Of a stretch of 64,000 nt of DNA, positions 24,705-33,949 are shown piece after piece; position 1 is the first letter of the stretch, and each line of letters starts with the position of its first letter. The notes under the pieces were generated by a model that saw only the letters and a list, made by a program, of their open reading frames with translations, was not told where the DNA came from and did not search any database. The stretch spans positions 4,783,001-4,847,000 of the forward strand of contig NZ_CP121354.1 of assembly GCF_029674545.1 (NCBI RefSeq), written 5' to 3'. The DNA comes from Mesorhizobium sp. WSM4904 (lineage in GTDB: Bacteria; Pseudomonadota; Alphaproteobacteria; Rhizobiales; Rhizobiaceae). The translations under genes were made by a program, and so were the position numbers.

Positions 24705-25247
24705 ATGAGAAAACTCATCGTCACCGAGTTCATCAGCGTCGACGGCATCGCCGAGGTCGAAAAGCTGCCGGGCGTGACCTGGAACGACGAGATGCAAGCG
24801 TTCAAGGAGGACGAGCTTGCCGACAGCGGCGCCATGCTTCTCGGCCGCACGACCTACGAGATCTTTGCCGGCTCATGGCCTTCCGAAACCGGAGATTTCG
24901 CCGATCGCTTCAACGCACTGCCGAAATATGTCGCCTCGACGAGCCTGAAGGCGCTCGAATGGCAGCCGGCGGAACTGCTCGAAGGACCCCTGCCGGACGC
25001 TGTCGCCAAACTGAAGCAAGGCAGCGGCGGCAACATCTATGTGCATGGGAGTCTCAGCATCGCAAGGCAGCTGCTCGGCCACGGCCTCGTCGACCGCCTC
25101 CGGCTGCTCGCCTATCCGGGTGCCGTCGGCCAGGGCAAGGCGCTGTTCCCGTCCGACAAGCCGCTTGCGCTGGAGCTGGTCTCGGCCGCGCCGTTCAGCA
25201 ACGGCGTGGTGGCGCTGGAGTACAGGCCCACAGGGCCGAGGAGCTGA
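24705..25247 (+). CDS. Dihydrofolate reductase family protein (RibD C-terminal domain)
   Basis: A 180-residue cytoplasmic protein of the RibD_C/YyaP-YwjB group. The opening RKLIVTEFISVDGIAE is the typical N-terminal strand and SxDG motif. AMLLGRTTYEIFAGSWP is the NADPH-binding GRxTYE element, and NIYVHGSLSIARQLLGHGLVD is the conserved G-S-helix. It is a likely NAD(P)H-dependent reductase with unknown substrate. ATG 24705 has GGAGAG five bases upstream, so the in-frame GTG at 24693 is unlikely. It converges on the type I secretion adaptor gene. Confidence 0.87.
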   Translation: MRKLIVTEFISVDGIAEVEKLPGVTWNDEMQAFKEDELADSGAMLLGRTTYEIFAGSWPSETGDFADRFNALPKYVASTSLKALEWQPAELLEGPLPDAVAKLKQGSGGNIYVHGSLSIARQLLGHGLVDRLRLLAYPGAVGQGKALFPSDKPLALELVSAAPFSNGVVALEYRPTGPRS

Positions 25248-25269
25248 CTCGAGGCCTTCAGTCCGGGCG

Positions 25270-26610
25270 CTATTTCTGCCGGAACGCCGAATGCAGCGAT
25301 GTCGTCAGCGGTCCCAGAATGTAGTCCAGCGCGGTGCGTTCCTCGGTCACGATCATGACCTGCGCCGGCATGCCGGGATAGAGCTGGATCTGCGGAGCGG
25401 CGGCGAGTTCCTGCTGATCCACCGCAATGTCGGCGACATAGTAGGGAAAGCCGGTCTTGGCATCGGTGACACGGTCGGCCGAGATGCGGGTGACGCGGCC
25501 ATGGATGACCGGCGTCGTGCGCTGCTTGTAAGAGGTGAAGCGCACCTCGGCCGTCATGTCGGCGCGCAGGCTGGATATATCCTCGACCCTGACCTGCGCC
25601 TGGACGATGAGCGAATTGCGGGTCGGCACGATGTCGAGAATGGTCTGGCCGGGAGCGACGATCGCGCCGGTCGAGAAGACGCTGAGGCCCATCACCTGGC
25701 CGTCATAGGGCGCACGCACCTCGGCGCGGTCGACCGTGGCCTGCGCGGCGAACATCTTCGGCACCAGGTCGGCGAGGTTCGACTGGGTGTCGATCAGCAT
25801 GGCCGAGAGTTTTGCGCGGCGCTCGTTGGCGAGCTGCGCAATCTGGCTTTCGAGCTCGGCCTTGCTCTGGCGGTTTCCCGCGATCTCGCCCAGAGCCTGA
25901 TCGATCAGGCCTTGCAGGTCGGAGGCGGAGCGGTCGAGCTCCAGGATACGGGGCTTCGTCGTCAGCCCGGCTTTCAGGAGCTTGTTGAGACCTGCCTTCT
26001 CGTCGATCGTCGACTTGAGCTGCGCGCGAAAAGATTCGACGCGCGCCTGCTTGCCGTCGATCTGCTCGTCGAGTTCGGCTATCCGCTTCTCAAGGATCTG
26101 CCTGGCGCCGGCCATCGAGGCGCGCTGGCTCTCGAGGTCGGCAATCTGGTTGGCCATCGCATCCTGCAGATAGGCCTGATGCTCGGCGGTGATATCCTTC
26201 GGAAAGGCGACGTCCTCATGACCGTCGAGCTCCGCGCGGATGCGGGCATCGGTGGCGCGCAGCAGCGCATATTGCTGGGAATAGAGGTTGAATTCGGACC
26301 GGGCGCGGGTGTCGTCGAGCATCACCAGAACATCGCCTGCCTTGACGATGTCGCCGTCCTTGACCCGGATTTCCTTGACCGTGCCGCCGTCGAAATGCTG
26401 GACGCTCTTGCGGTTGCCCTCGACCTTGACCACCGCATCGGCAAGGACCGCGCCATTGAGCGGCGCGATAGCCGCCCAGCCGCCGAACACGCCGAAGAAG
26501 GCGAAAATGATGAGCAAACCGACCCAGACCGGCCCGCGGATCGAATCCGGGTTGGCGTCCGCGTCTTCGGCGCCGGCGAGGCTGCGATAGGTAGCGGCGA
26601 TGTCGGTCAT
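25270..26610 (-). CDS. Type I secretion periplasmic adaptor (HlyD/PrtE family)
   Basis: A 446-residue membrane-fusion protein. There is one N-terminal transmembrane helix (VWVGLLIIFAFFGVFGGWAAIAPL). It is followed by a lipoyl/barrel-sandwich half (VQHFDGGTVKEIRVKDGDIVKAGDVL), a long coiled-coil hairpin (about 100-280), and the second lipoyl half plus beta-barrel (VRAPYDGQVMGLSVFSTG; AEVRFTSYKQR). It links the inner-membrane ABC exporter to an outer-membrane TolC-type channel, which is not encoded nearby. The start codon overlaps the ABC gene stop by four bases (ATGA). The likely cargo is the VCBS/RTX protein encoded upstream in the same direction. Confidence 0.93.
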   Translation of the reverse strand: MTDIAATYRSLAGAEDADANPDSIRGPVWVGLLIIFAFFGVFGGWAAIAPLNGAVLADAVVKVEGNRKSVQHFDGGTVKEIRVKDGDIVKAGDVLVMLDDTRARSEFNLYSQQYALLRATDARIRAELDGHEDVAFPKDITAEHQAYLQDAMANQIADLESQRASMAGARQILEKRIAELDEQIDGKQARVESFRAQLKSTIDEKAGLNKLLKAGLTTKPRILELDRSASDLQGLIDQALGEIAGNRQSKAELESQIAQLANERRAKLSAMLIDTQSNLADLVPKMFAAQATVDRAEVRAPYDGQVMGLSVFSTGAIVAPGQTILDIVPTRNSLIVQAQVRVEDISSLRADMTAEVRFTSYKQRTTPVIHGRVTRISADRVTDAKTGFPYYVADIAVDQQELAAAPQIQLYPGMPAQVMIVTEERTALDYILGPLTTSLHSAFRQK

Positions 26611-28307
26611 TGGGTTGCCGCCGTGATGGGTGCCGCGCGCTGGTTGAGCAGCGCGACGATCTCGTTCTTCATGCCGAAGGCTTCGACCGCGCCGTCCCTG
26701 AGAAGCAGGATCTTGTCGACATTGGCCAAGGTCGAGGGCCGGTGCGAGACGATGATCACCGTGCTGCCGCGGCGCTTCAGCTCCAGCGCGCACTCGGCGA
26801 GCGCGCGGTCGCCGTCGGCATCGAGGTTGGAGCTCGGCTCGTCGAGCACGATCAGGTTCGGCGTGCCGAACACGGCGCGGGCAAGCGCGATGCGCTGCCG
26901 GTAGCCGCCGGACAGCACCGCCCCGCCCTCGCCGATCTGCGTCTCGTAGCCTTGCGGCAGGCGGATGATCATCTCATGCACGCCGGCGAGCCGCGCCGCC
27001 TCGATGACCTCGCGGTCGGCATCGGTCTTGAAACGGCCGATATTGGCGGCCACGGTGTCCGAGAACAGCTCGATGTCCTGCGGCAGGTAGCCGATATGAT
27101 CGCCGAGCGCCTCCCTTCCCCATTGCGTCATGTCGGCGCCATCCAGCCTGACGGTACCGCGGCTCGGCTGCATGATACCGGCGAGGTGACGCGCCAGCGT
27201 CGACTTGCCGGCGCCGGACGGGCCGACGATGCCGAGCGCCTCGCCAGCGTCGAGCCGGAACGACACATCACGCAGCAGCACTTTCTGCAGGCTGGGGATG
27301 GCGAAACTCAACTGCTCCACGGCGACCTTGCCGGTGGGCTGCGGCAGGTTGAACGAGCGTTCGCTTTGAGCGCCGCCGTCAAGCAGCTTCTCGACCCTGC
27401 CAAGGGCTGCCCGCGCCAGGATCAGGCTGCGCCACAGGCCGACGATCTGCTCGACCGGCTGCAATCCCCTGCCCAGCAAGAGGCTGGCAGCAAACATCGA
27501 GCCGCCGGTGATCTGCCGCTCGATGACAAGATAGGCGCCGAGGCCGAGGATCAGCGATTGCATGGTCAGGCGCAGGAAGCGGATCAGCCCCGACATGAGC
27601 GCCGCGCGGTCGCTGGCCTGCCCCTGCCGGCGGAGCGCAAGGCCACGGTCGCGCCCCCAGCGGCGGACGAGGCCGTCGATCATGCCCATGGCGCGGATGA
27701 CTTCCGCGTTCCTCAGGCTCATCTCGGTGAAATTGTAGTTGGCCGTGGCAAGGTCGTTGGCCTGCTTCAGCGGCGCCCGCACCATATATTCGTTGAGCAC
27801 CGCCATGGTGATCAACAGCAGCGATGAGCCCAGCGCGAAGAAGCCGAGCCAGGGATGGAGGAGGAAGATGATGCCGATGTAGATCGGCGACCATGGCAGG
27901 TCGAACAGCGCATGGATGCCGCTGCCGGTGATCACCTGCCGGAACGTGTCGAAATCGCGGATCGGCTGACTTTGCGCAGTGCCCTGCGACGGCGTCTCGA
28001 CCGACGCCGCCAGGATCCTGGCCGAGAGCAACCGGTCGAGCCGCGCGCTGGCCCGTGTCAGGATCGCGGCGCGCACCAGGTCGAGACCGGCGAGCGTCAG
28101 GAAAGCCGCAAGCAGCACCAGTGTCAGCATCACCAGCGTCGTCTCGCTGCCGCTGGTGACCACCCGGTCGTAGATCTGCAGCATGTAGAGCGGGGACGCC
28201 AGGTAAAGCAGATTGATCGCCAGGCTGAACACCGCCGCGAAGAGGAAATAGCGGCGGCAGGCGCGAAGCGCTTCCAACACGATCTTGGATTTCTTGTCGA
28301 AATTCAC
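26607..28307 (-). CDS. Type I secretion ABC permease/ATPase (PrtD family)
   Basis: An exporter of about 566 residues with a six-helix transmembrane domain (first helices at about residues 15-60) fused to an ATPase. Walker A is GPSGAGKST (about 361), the signature is LSGGYRQR (about 465), Walker B is LIVLDEPSSNLD (about 483) and the switch His is in IVSHRP. There is no N-terminal C39 peptidase, as expected for RTX-type substrates. The frame extends to a TTG at 28337; GTG 28307 with GGGG just before it looks better. The gene lies between the large VCBS/RTX gene and the adaptor, all on the same strand, forming a complete inner-membrane secretion unit. Confidence 0.92.
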   Translation of the reverse strand: MNFDKKSKIVLEALRACRRYFLFAAVFSLAINLLYLASPLYMLQIYDRVVTSGSETTLVMLTLVLLAAFLTLAGLDLVRAAILTRASARLDRLLSARILAASVETPSQGTAQSQPIRDFDTFRQVITGSGIHALFDLPWSPIYIGIIFLLHPWLGFFALGSSLLLITMAVLNEYMVRAPLKQANDLATANYNFTEMSLRNAEVIRAMGMIDGLVRRWGRDRGLALRRQGQASDRAALMSGLIRFLRLTMQSLILGLGAYLVIERQITGGSMFAASLLLGRGLQPVEQIVGLWRSLILARAALGRVEKLLDGGAQSERSFNLPQPTGKVAVEQLSFAIPSLQKVLLRDVSFRLDAGEALGIVGPSGAGKSTLARHLAGIMQPSRGTVRLDGADMTQWGREALGDHIGYLPQDIELFSDTVAANIGRFKTDADREVIEAARLAGVHEMIIRLPQGYETQIGEGGAVLSGGYRQRIALARAVFGTPNLIVLDEPSSNLDADGDRALAECALELKRRGSTVIIVSHRPSTLANVDKILLLRDGAVEAFGMKNEIVALLNQRAAPITAATQ

Positions 28308-28455
28308 ATCCCCAGCGGAGAACCGCCCCCTGTCCAAACTGCTTGCCCGGGAGCGATCCTACTCCCGATCCCTCAACCGGCCACGCGATCCGCTAGTAAA
28401 CCTGCTGTAAACCTTAATTCGTAACCTCGAATCGTCGGCTTTCGGGAGACGAAGT

Positions 28456-28477
28456 GAGCCCGCGAAGCCGCGGGCTC
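28456..28477 (-). terminator. Hairpin after the VCBS/RTX gene
   Basis: GAGCCCGCG, loop AAGC, CGCGGGCTC: a perfect 9-bp stem just beyond the stop codon at 28491 on the minus strand. There is no U-tract, so it may attenuate or stabilise the 3' end rather than stop transcription fully, allowing some readthrough into the exporter genes. Confidence 0.5.
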
Positions 28478-28490
28478 ATCTCCTTCTTCG

Positions 28491-31400
28491 TCACAGCACG
28501 AAGTCGCTTGCCGTCAGGCCAAGGCCGGTGCCGGTCAGCGTGATCTGGAAATCAGCTGTCGCGTTACCGTTGACGTCGACATGGACAATCGTGTTGCCGC
28601 CAACTTCCGACCAGGTGATGCTGTTCGCAACGGTGGCTGCATTCTGCCCGCCAAACAGGAAAGCCTGATCGCCGCCGCTGACCGTGTTGGCGTCGATCGA
28701 CGATAGGTCGATCTTGTCGACGCCATGCACGAAGTCGGTGATGGTGTCGAAATTGCCTGCGCCCGGTGCCGAATCCGAGACGTTCGGGCCGTAGTAGAAC
28801 GTGTCGGCGCCGGCGCCTCCGGTGAGTGTGTCGGCGCCCACACCGCCGACGAGCCGGTCATTGCCATCGCCGCCATTCAGCGTGTCATTGCCACCTTGGC
28901 CAAAAAGCGTGTCGTTGCCGGCCAAGCCGAAGATCTGGTCCGCTCCGCCGTTGCCGTAGAGGACGTCATCTCCGCCATTGGCGCCGTTGAGACCATCCGA
29001 GGAATTGCCGTTGCTGCCGGTGATGACCTGGAACGTCTCGGAGTATTGGTAGGCAGGCCCAACTGGGTCACCGGCCTGCGTCGCTTGCACGGTGATGGAG
29101 TACGCCTTGCTGGGCGAAAGATCTCCCGAACTCAGCGTGCTGCCGCTGATCGAGAACACCCCCGCATCCGATTGCGAGGTGATGCTGTAGACAAAGCTGC
29201 CGGGATCCGGATCGGTCGCGGCCAGCGTGCCAGTGAACTGGAAGGAACTGAAGTTCACATTGTCCGTCGTGGTGCTGGGCGTGAGTTGGATGTCGGTCGG
29301 CGCAAAGCGCGGCGGCCCATCATCGGTGCCGAGGATATCGATGGCGACCGAGGTGTGGGTGCCGTCGGCGCTGACCACGTCGAAGCTGTCGGTGTAGTGC
29401 TGGCCGGCGACGAACTCGTCATGGGCAGAGGAGGCCGTATAGGTCCAGGCGCCTGCCGCATCGATGGCGAAGGTGCCGTAGCTGCCGGCCGTGCCGGCCT
29501 GCGCAACGAAGTGCGGATCGCTGTCGACGTCGGAGATGGTCAACGTGCCCGAGGTCGAGATCGCCGCCGCCGTGTCGCCTTCGGTCAGCCCGACCGAGGC
29601 CGAGGACAGCACTGCGGCATCGTTGGTGCCGAGGATGTCGATGGCGACCGAGGTGTGGGTGCCGTCGGCGCTGACCACATCGAAGCTCTCGGTGTAGTGC
29701 TGGCCGGCGACGAACTCGTCATGCGCCGAGCTTGCCGTGTAGGACCAGTTGCCGTCGGCATCGATCGAGAACGAACCGTAGCTTCCGGCCGTGCCGGCCT
29801 GGGCGACGAAGTGCGGATCGCTGTCGACGTCGGAGATGGTGAGCTGGCCCGAGGTCGAGATGGCGGCAGCCGTGTCGGCTTCGGTCAGCCCGACCGAGGC
29901 CGAGGACAGCACTGCGGCATCGTTGGTGCCGAGGATGTCGATGGCGACCGAGGTGTGGGTGCCGTCGGCGCTGACCACATCGAAGCTCTCGGTGTAGTGC
30001 TGACTGGCGATGAACTCGTCATGCGCCGAGCTTGCCGTGTAGGACCAGTTGCCGTCGGCGTCGATCGAGAACGAACCGTAGCTTCCGGCCGTGCCGGCCT
30101 GCGCGACGAAGTGCGGATCGCTGTCGACGTCGGAGATGGTGAGCTGGCCGCTGGTCGAGATGGCGGCAGCCGTGTCGGCTTCGGTCAGCCCGACCGAGGC
30201 CGAGGACAGCACTGCGGCATCGTTGGTGCCGAGGATGTCGATGGCAACCGAGCTGTGGGTGCCGTCGGCGCTGACCACATCGAAGGTGTCGGTGTAGTGC
30301 TGGCCGGCGACGAACTCGTCATGCGCCGAGCTTGCCGTGTAGGTCCAGGCGCCGTCGGCGTCGATCGAGAACGAACCGTAGCTTCCGGCCGTGCCGGCCT
30401 GCGCGACGAAGTGCGGATCGCTGTCGACGTCGGAGATGGTGAGCTGGCCGCTGGTCGAGATGGTGGCAGCCGTGTCGGCTTCGGTCAGCCCGACCGAGGC
30501 CGAGGACAGCACTGCGGCATCGTTGGTGCCGAGGATGTCGATGGCGACCGAGGTGTGGGTGCCGTCGGCGCTCACCACATCGAAGGTGTCGGTGTAGTGC
30601 TGGCCGGCGGCGAACTCGTCATGCGCCGAGCTTGCCGTGTAGGACCAGTTGCCGTCGGCATCGACGGAGAACGAGCCGTAGCTGCCGGCGGTGCCGGCCT
30701 GCGCGACGAAGTGCGGATCGCTGTCGACGTCGGAGATGGTGAGCTGGCCGCTGGTCGAGATGGCGGCAGCCGTGTCGGCTTCGGTCAGCCCGACCGAGGC
30801 CGAGGACAGCACTGCGGCATCGTTGGTGCCGAGGATGTCGATGGCGACCGAGGTGTGGGTGCCGTCGGCGCTGACCACATCGAAGCTCTCGGTGTAGTGC
30901 TGACCGGCGATGAACTCGTCATGCGCCGAGCTTGCCGTGTAGGACCAGTTGCCGTCGGCATCGATGGAGAACGAGCCGTAGCTGCCGGCGGTGTCGGTCT
31001 GGGCGACGAAGTGCGGATCGCTGTCGACGTCGGAGATGGTGAGCTGGCCCGAGGTCGAGATGGCGGCAGCCGTGTCGCCCTCGGTCAGGCCGACCGAGGC
31101 CGAGGACAGCACTGCGGCATCGTTGGTGCCGAGGATGTCGATGGCGACCGAGGTGTGGGTGCCGTCGGCGCTGACCACATCGAAGCTCTCGGTGTAGTGC
31201 TGGCCGGCGACGAACTCGTCATGCGCCGAGCTTGCCGTGTAGGACCAGTTGCCGTCGGCATCGATCGAGAACGAACCGTAGCTTCCGGCCGTGCCGGCCT
31301 GGGCGACGAAGTGCGGATCGCTGTCGACGTCGGAGATGGTGAGCTGGCCCGAGGTCGAGATGGCGGCAGCCGTGTCGGCTTCGGTCAGCCCGACCGAGGC

Positions 31401-32546
31401 CGAGGACAGCACTGCGGCATCGTTGGTGCCGAGGATGTCGATGGCGACCGAGGTGTGGGTGCCGTCGGCGCTCACCACATCGAAGCTCTCGGTGTAGTGC
31501 TGGCCGGCGATGAACTCGTCATGCGCCGAGCTTGCCGTGTAGGTCCAGGCGCCGTCGGCGTCGATCGAGAACGAACCGTAGCTTCCGGCCGTGCCGGCCT
31601 GCGCGACGAAGTGCGGATCGCTGTCGACGTCGGAGATGGTGAGCTGGCCGCTGGTCGAGATGGCGGCAGCCGTGTCGCCCTCGGTCAGGCCGACCGAGGC
31701 CGAGGACAGCACCGCCGCATCGTTGGTGCCGATTATATTGACGACAATGTTGTAATTCGCCGTCCCATCGGCCGACGTCACGGTCAAAGTATCAGTGACA
31801 TGCTGGCCCTGTGTCAGCGGGTCGGCTAACGCCTGGTTGAGCGCATAGGTCCAGGCCCCGGTCGCCGCGTCGAAGGTGAAGGTGCCGTAGGTGCCGTTCA
31901 GGTTCGCCGGCGCCTGGAAGTGGTTCTGGCCGGCATCAACGTCCGAAACGATCAGTTGCCCGGAGGCATTGGGGTCGCCAGGCGTACCGTTGGCGACGCC
32001 ACCGGCCTCCACCACGGCGTTGTCCACGACAGGCGCCGCAGTAATCGTCGCACCGTCGTTGCTGCCTTGAATGTTGACCGAGACGCTTGCCCAGCTCAGC
32101 GTTCCGTTTCCGAGCTTGATCGCATAAGTGAAGGTCTCGTTGATATGGTCGTTCTCGCCGAGTGCCTGCAGGCTGGAGAAGCCGTGCGCCGTCAGATAGG
32201 CGCTAAGGTCCATCTCGACCTTGCCGTTGTTAATGCGGATCAAGACCCCGTCGGCGATGCTTTCCCACGCGGAGATACCGCTTGCCTGCACGTCCTGGGT
32301 CGTCAGGTCGATCGGTGCGTATTGCTTCGTAGATGTCGATGCGGACTGACCGTCGTCAATCGAATAGAGGGTCTTGGCATTCCCGCCCAAATCATTCGCC
32401 AGAACGTCCAGCAGGATGATGGACTGGCTGGGGGATACGATGACAACGGTGTCCTCGGTGTAATTGAAGACGTCATTCTGCGCCTGCGGCGTGTTGGAGA
32501 ACGACGTCGTGGTGCCGCCCGCGCCGGCGACTTGCTGAGTGGCCAT
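28491..32546 (-). CDS. VCBS-repeat/RTX surface protein, type I secretion substrate
   Basis: A 1351-residue acidic protein starting at ATG 32546 with AGGGGG six bases upstream. There is no Sec signal. The N-terminal about 190 residues carry an EDTVVIVSP...LDVLANDLGG cadherin/VCBS-like start. One divergent VCBS unit follows, then eight nearly identical 100-residue VCBS repeats (each with GTNDAAVLSSASVGLTE, DVDSDPHFVAQ and SAHDEF). A cadherin-like domain (TDIQLTPSTT...) comes next. The C-terminus has RTX calcium-binding nonapeptides (GGDDVLYGNGGADQIFG, GNDTLFGQGGNDTLNGG) and a C-terminal secretion region ending ASDFVL. It is probably exported by the adjacent exporter and acts as an adhesin or biofilm protein. 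Function is inferred from architecture. Confidence 0.92.
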   Translation of the reverse strand: MATQQVAGAGGTTTSFSNTPQAQNDVFNYTEDTVVIVSPSQSIILLDVLANDLGGNAKTLYSIDDGQSASTSTKQYAPIDLTTQDVQASGISAWESIADGVLIRINNGKVEMDLSAYLTAHGFSSLQALGENDHINETFTYAIKLGNGTLSWASVSVNIQGSNDGATITAAPVVDNAVVEAGGVANGTPGDPNASGQLIVSDVDAGQNHFQAPANLNGTYGTFTFDAATGAWTYALNQALADPLTQGQHVTDTLTVTSADGTANYNIVVNIIGTNDAAVLSSASVGLTEGDTAAAISTSGQLTISDVDSDPHFVAQAGTAGSYGSFSIDADGAWTYTASSAHDEFIAGQHYTESFDVVSADGTHTSVAIDILGTNDAAVLSSASVGLTEADTAAAISTSGQLTISDVDSDPHFVAQAGTAGSYGSFSIDADGNWSYTASSAHDEFVAGQHYTESFDVVSADGTHTSVAIDILGTNDAAVLSSASVGLTEGDTAAAISTSGQLTISDVDSDPHFVAQTDTAGSYGSFSIDADGNWSYTASSAHDEFIAGQHYTESFDVVSADGTHTSVAIDILGTNDAAVLSSASVGLTEADTAAAISTSGQLTISDVDSDPHFVAQAGTAGSYGSFSVDADGNWSYTASSAHDEFAAGQHYTDTFDVVSADGTHTSVAIDILGTNDAAVLSSASVGLTEADTAATISTSGQLTISDVDSDPHFVAQAGTAGSYGSFSIDADGAWTYTASSAHDEFVAGQHYTDTFDVVSADGTHSSVAIDILGTNDAAVLSSASVGLTEADTAAAISTSGQLTISDVDSDPHFVAQAGTAGSYGSFSIDADGNWSYTASSAHDEFIASQHYTESFDVVSADGTHTSVAIDILGTNDAAVLSSASVGLTEADTAAAISTSGQLTISDVDSDPHFVAQAGTAGSYGSFSIDADGNWSYTASSAHDEFVAGQHYTESFDVVSADGTHTSVAIDILGTNDAAVLSSASVGLTEGDTAAAISTSGTLTISDVDSDPHFVAQAGTAGSYGTFAIDAAGAWTYTASSAHDEFVAGQHYTDSFDVVSADGTHTSVAIDILGTDDGPPRFAPTDIQLTPSTTTDNVNFSSFQFTGTLAATDPDPGSFVYSITSQSDAGVFSISGSTLSSGDLSPSKAYSITVQATQAGDPVGPAYQYSETFQVITGSNGNSSDGLNGANGGDDVLYGNGGADQIFGLAGNDTLFGQGGNDTLNGGDGNDRLVGGVGADTLTGGAGADTFYYGPNVSDSAPGAGNFDTITDFVHGVDKIDLSSIDANTVSGGDQAFLFGGQNAATVANSITWSEVGGNTIVHVDVNGNATADFQITLTGTGLGLTASDFVL
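29325..31725. repeat. Eight tandem 300-bp repeats coding VCBS domains
   Basis: The unit is exactly 300 bp, with long blocks identical between copies (for example CGTTGGTGCCGAGGATGTCG at each boundary). Differences cluster at a few positions: EGDT versus EADT, ESFDV versus DTFDV, NWSY versus AWTY, GQLTI versus GTLTI. The near-identity implies recent amplification or gene conversion. Confidence 0.95.
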
Positions 32547-33115
32547 TTTTACCCCCTGTCGGCAGATGTCGACGCATCCGCCTTGGCCGTCCGAGACGGC
32601 TGACAAACCCCATGCCGAAACGTGGTTGACGTTCGGCGCCCAATTACGTGAGGCGGGAAGATCCGTGCACCAAGCCGCGACCCCTCGCTCCCGGCCGCGA
32701 ACGGTCCGCACAGGTGCGGCTATTCACGGACAGGTGGTGGCTCAATGGTGACGACAACAGCGGCCGAGACGGCCGCGTTCGCAATTTCCCCTACCCCAGT
32801 AGCGCCGCGACTCGTTGTTGCCCGTCGAGCGGCCTTTTACGCTACTCGTACATTAGGATATTATTAACTCTACCGCGTCAACGGGCAATTTGATGAAGAG
32901 TTAATGACAAAATATAAACTTAAACTAAAATGTGACCATACTGCACCAAGGACAGTTCATATTTCTCTGCGGGGTCCAAACTGCGCAGGACCTATGCGAC
33001 GACCTGTCAGACTTTGGTCGCCAGACCTTAGTCGCCATCGCGCGCAGAATGCGCGCAGAATGGTTGAGAGGCAACGCGCGGTTCCCGACATGATTCGCGC
33101 CGCCCTCTTGCCTCG
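32547..33115. other. Intergenic region upstream of the VCBS/RTX operon
   Basis: 569 bp without a supported gene. The stretch 32840-32960 is conspicuously AT-rich for this genome and should hold the promoter of the secretion operon. A TTGACG on the minus strand (32876-32881) could be a -35 box, though no good -10 sits at standard spacing. No repeats of the families seen elsewhere are present. Confidence 0.5.
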
Positions 33116-33949
33116 TTAGCCGCCGTGCTCCACAACCGCCTTCTCGACCGCGCGCTTCAGCTCGTCCTTGATCTCGGCGGTGTCGGCCATCAGCGTCTCG
33201 ATCTTCAGGAAGTCGAGCACGCGATATTTCGAGACGGCGGGGCGGATGAGGATGTCCGGCGGGTGCTGCCGCAGCTTGTTGGCGATGATCGACTGCATCA
33301 TCAATTGCGTCGCGCCATACATCAGGTCGACCGTGGTCGGATGCTTGCGCTCGGCATCGCTCGGCGCCCCCACCACGTCGATGGCGATGATGATGTCGGC
33401 ATCCTTCTCGACGAGATCGAAGGGCACGGGGTTGTAGATGCCGCCGTCGATCAGCACGCGGCCGTCGCGCGTCACCGGGCGGAACACCGCTGGAATGGCG
33501 GCCGACGCCGCCAGCGCCGATTGCAGGTCGCCCTCCGCGAAGACCGCGAGCTTGTGGCCGAAGTAATCGGTCGCCGTCACCTTGAGCGGGATTTTCAGCT
33601 CTTCGAAGGTCGCCGGGATGGCGTCGGGCAAAAAGGCTTTCAGGATGCGCTCGACATTGAACTGGCCGACGCGGATGCCGCCCTGCATGGCTTCGGCGAT
33701 CGTGCCCGGCCGCGAGCGCCACATGCGCGCGGCCACCTCGGCGCGGCTGCCGAGGATCGAGCGGGCATAGAAGTGGATCTCCGCACCTCGCATGCCGGCA
33801 GCCATGCCGGCGCCCATGATGGCGCCGATGGAGGAGCCGGCGATCGCCACCGGCCTGATGCCGAGCTCGTCCAGCGCCTCGATGGCATGGATATGCGCCA
33901 GTCCCCGCGCGCCGCCGCCGCCGAAGGCAACCGCGAAGGTCGGGCTCAT
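33116..33949 (-). CDS. Patatin-like phospholipase (RssA-type)
   Basis: A 277-residue patatin-domain protein. The oxyanion loop GGGGARGLAH (residues 10-19), nucleophile elbow GSSIG (Ser about 40) and catalytic Asp in IDGGIYNPV (about 168) form the complete Ser-Asp dyad. There is no signal peptide, so a cytosolic or membrane-peripheral lipid acyl hydrolase is expected. The ATG overlaps the stop of the upstream M16 peptidase-like gene by four bases, so it is coupled to the M16 pair. The physiological lipid substrate is not known. Confidence 0.9.
   Translation of the reverse strand: MSPTFAVAFGGGGARGLAHIHAIEALDELGIRPVAIAGSSIGAIMGAGMAAGMRGAEIHFYARSILGSRAEVAARMWRSRPGTIAEAMQGGIRVGQFNVERILKAFLPDAIPATFEELKIPLKVTATDYFGHKLAVFAEGDLQSALAASAAIPAVFRPVTRDGRVLIDGGIYNPVPFDLVEKDADIIIAIDVVGAPSDAERKHPTTVDLMYGATQLMMQSIIANKLRQHPPDILIRPAVSKYRVLDFLKIETLMADTAEIKDELKRAVEKAVVEHGG

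Noticed and set aside
29325..31725. Regularly spaced repeats considered as CRISPR
   Set aside because: The unit is 300 bp, coding and contiguous without spacers; no cas genes are present.
28725..31829. Long open frame (1034 codons) opposite the VCBS gene
   Set aside because: It arises because the repeat unit is 300 bp, a multiple of three, so one stop-free antisense frame is copied eight times. The predicted sequence is a Val/Gly/Asp/Arg-rich repeat with no domain, and the sense strand has clear VCBS and RTX domains.
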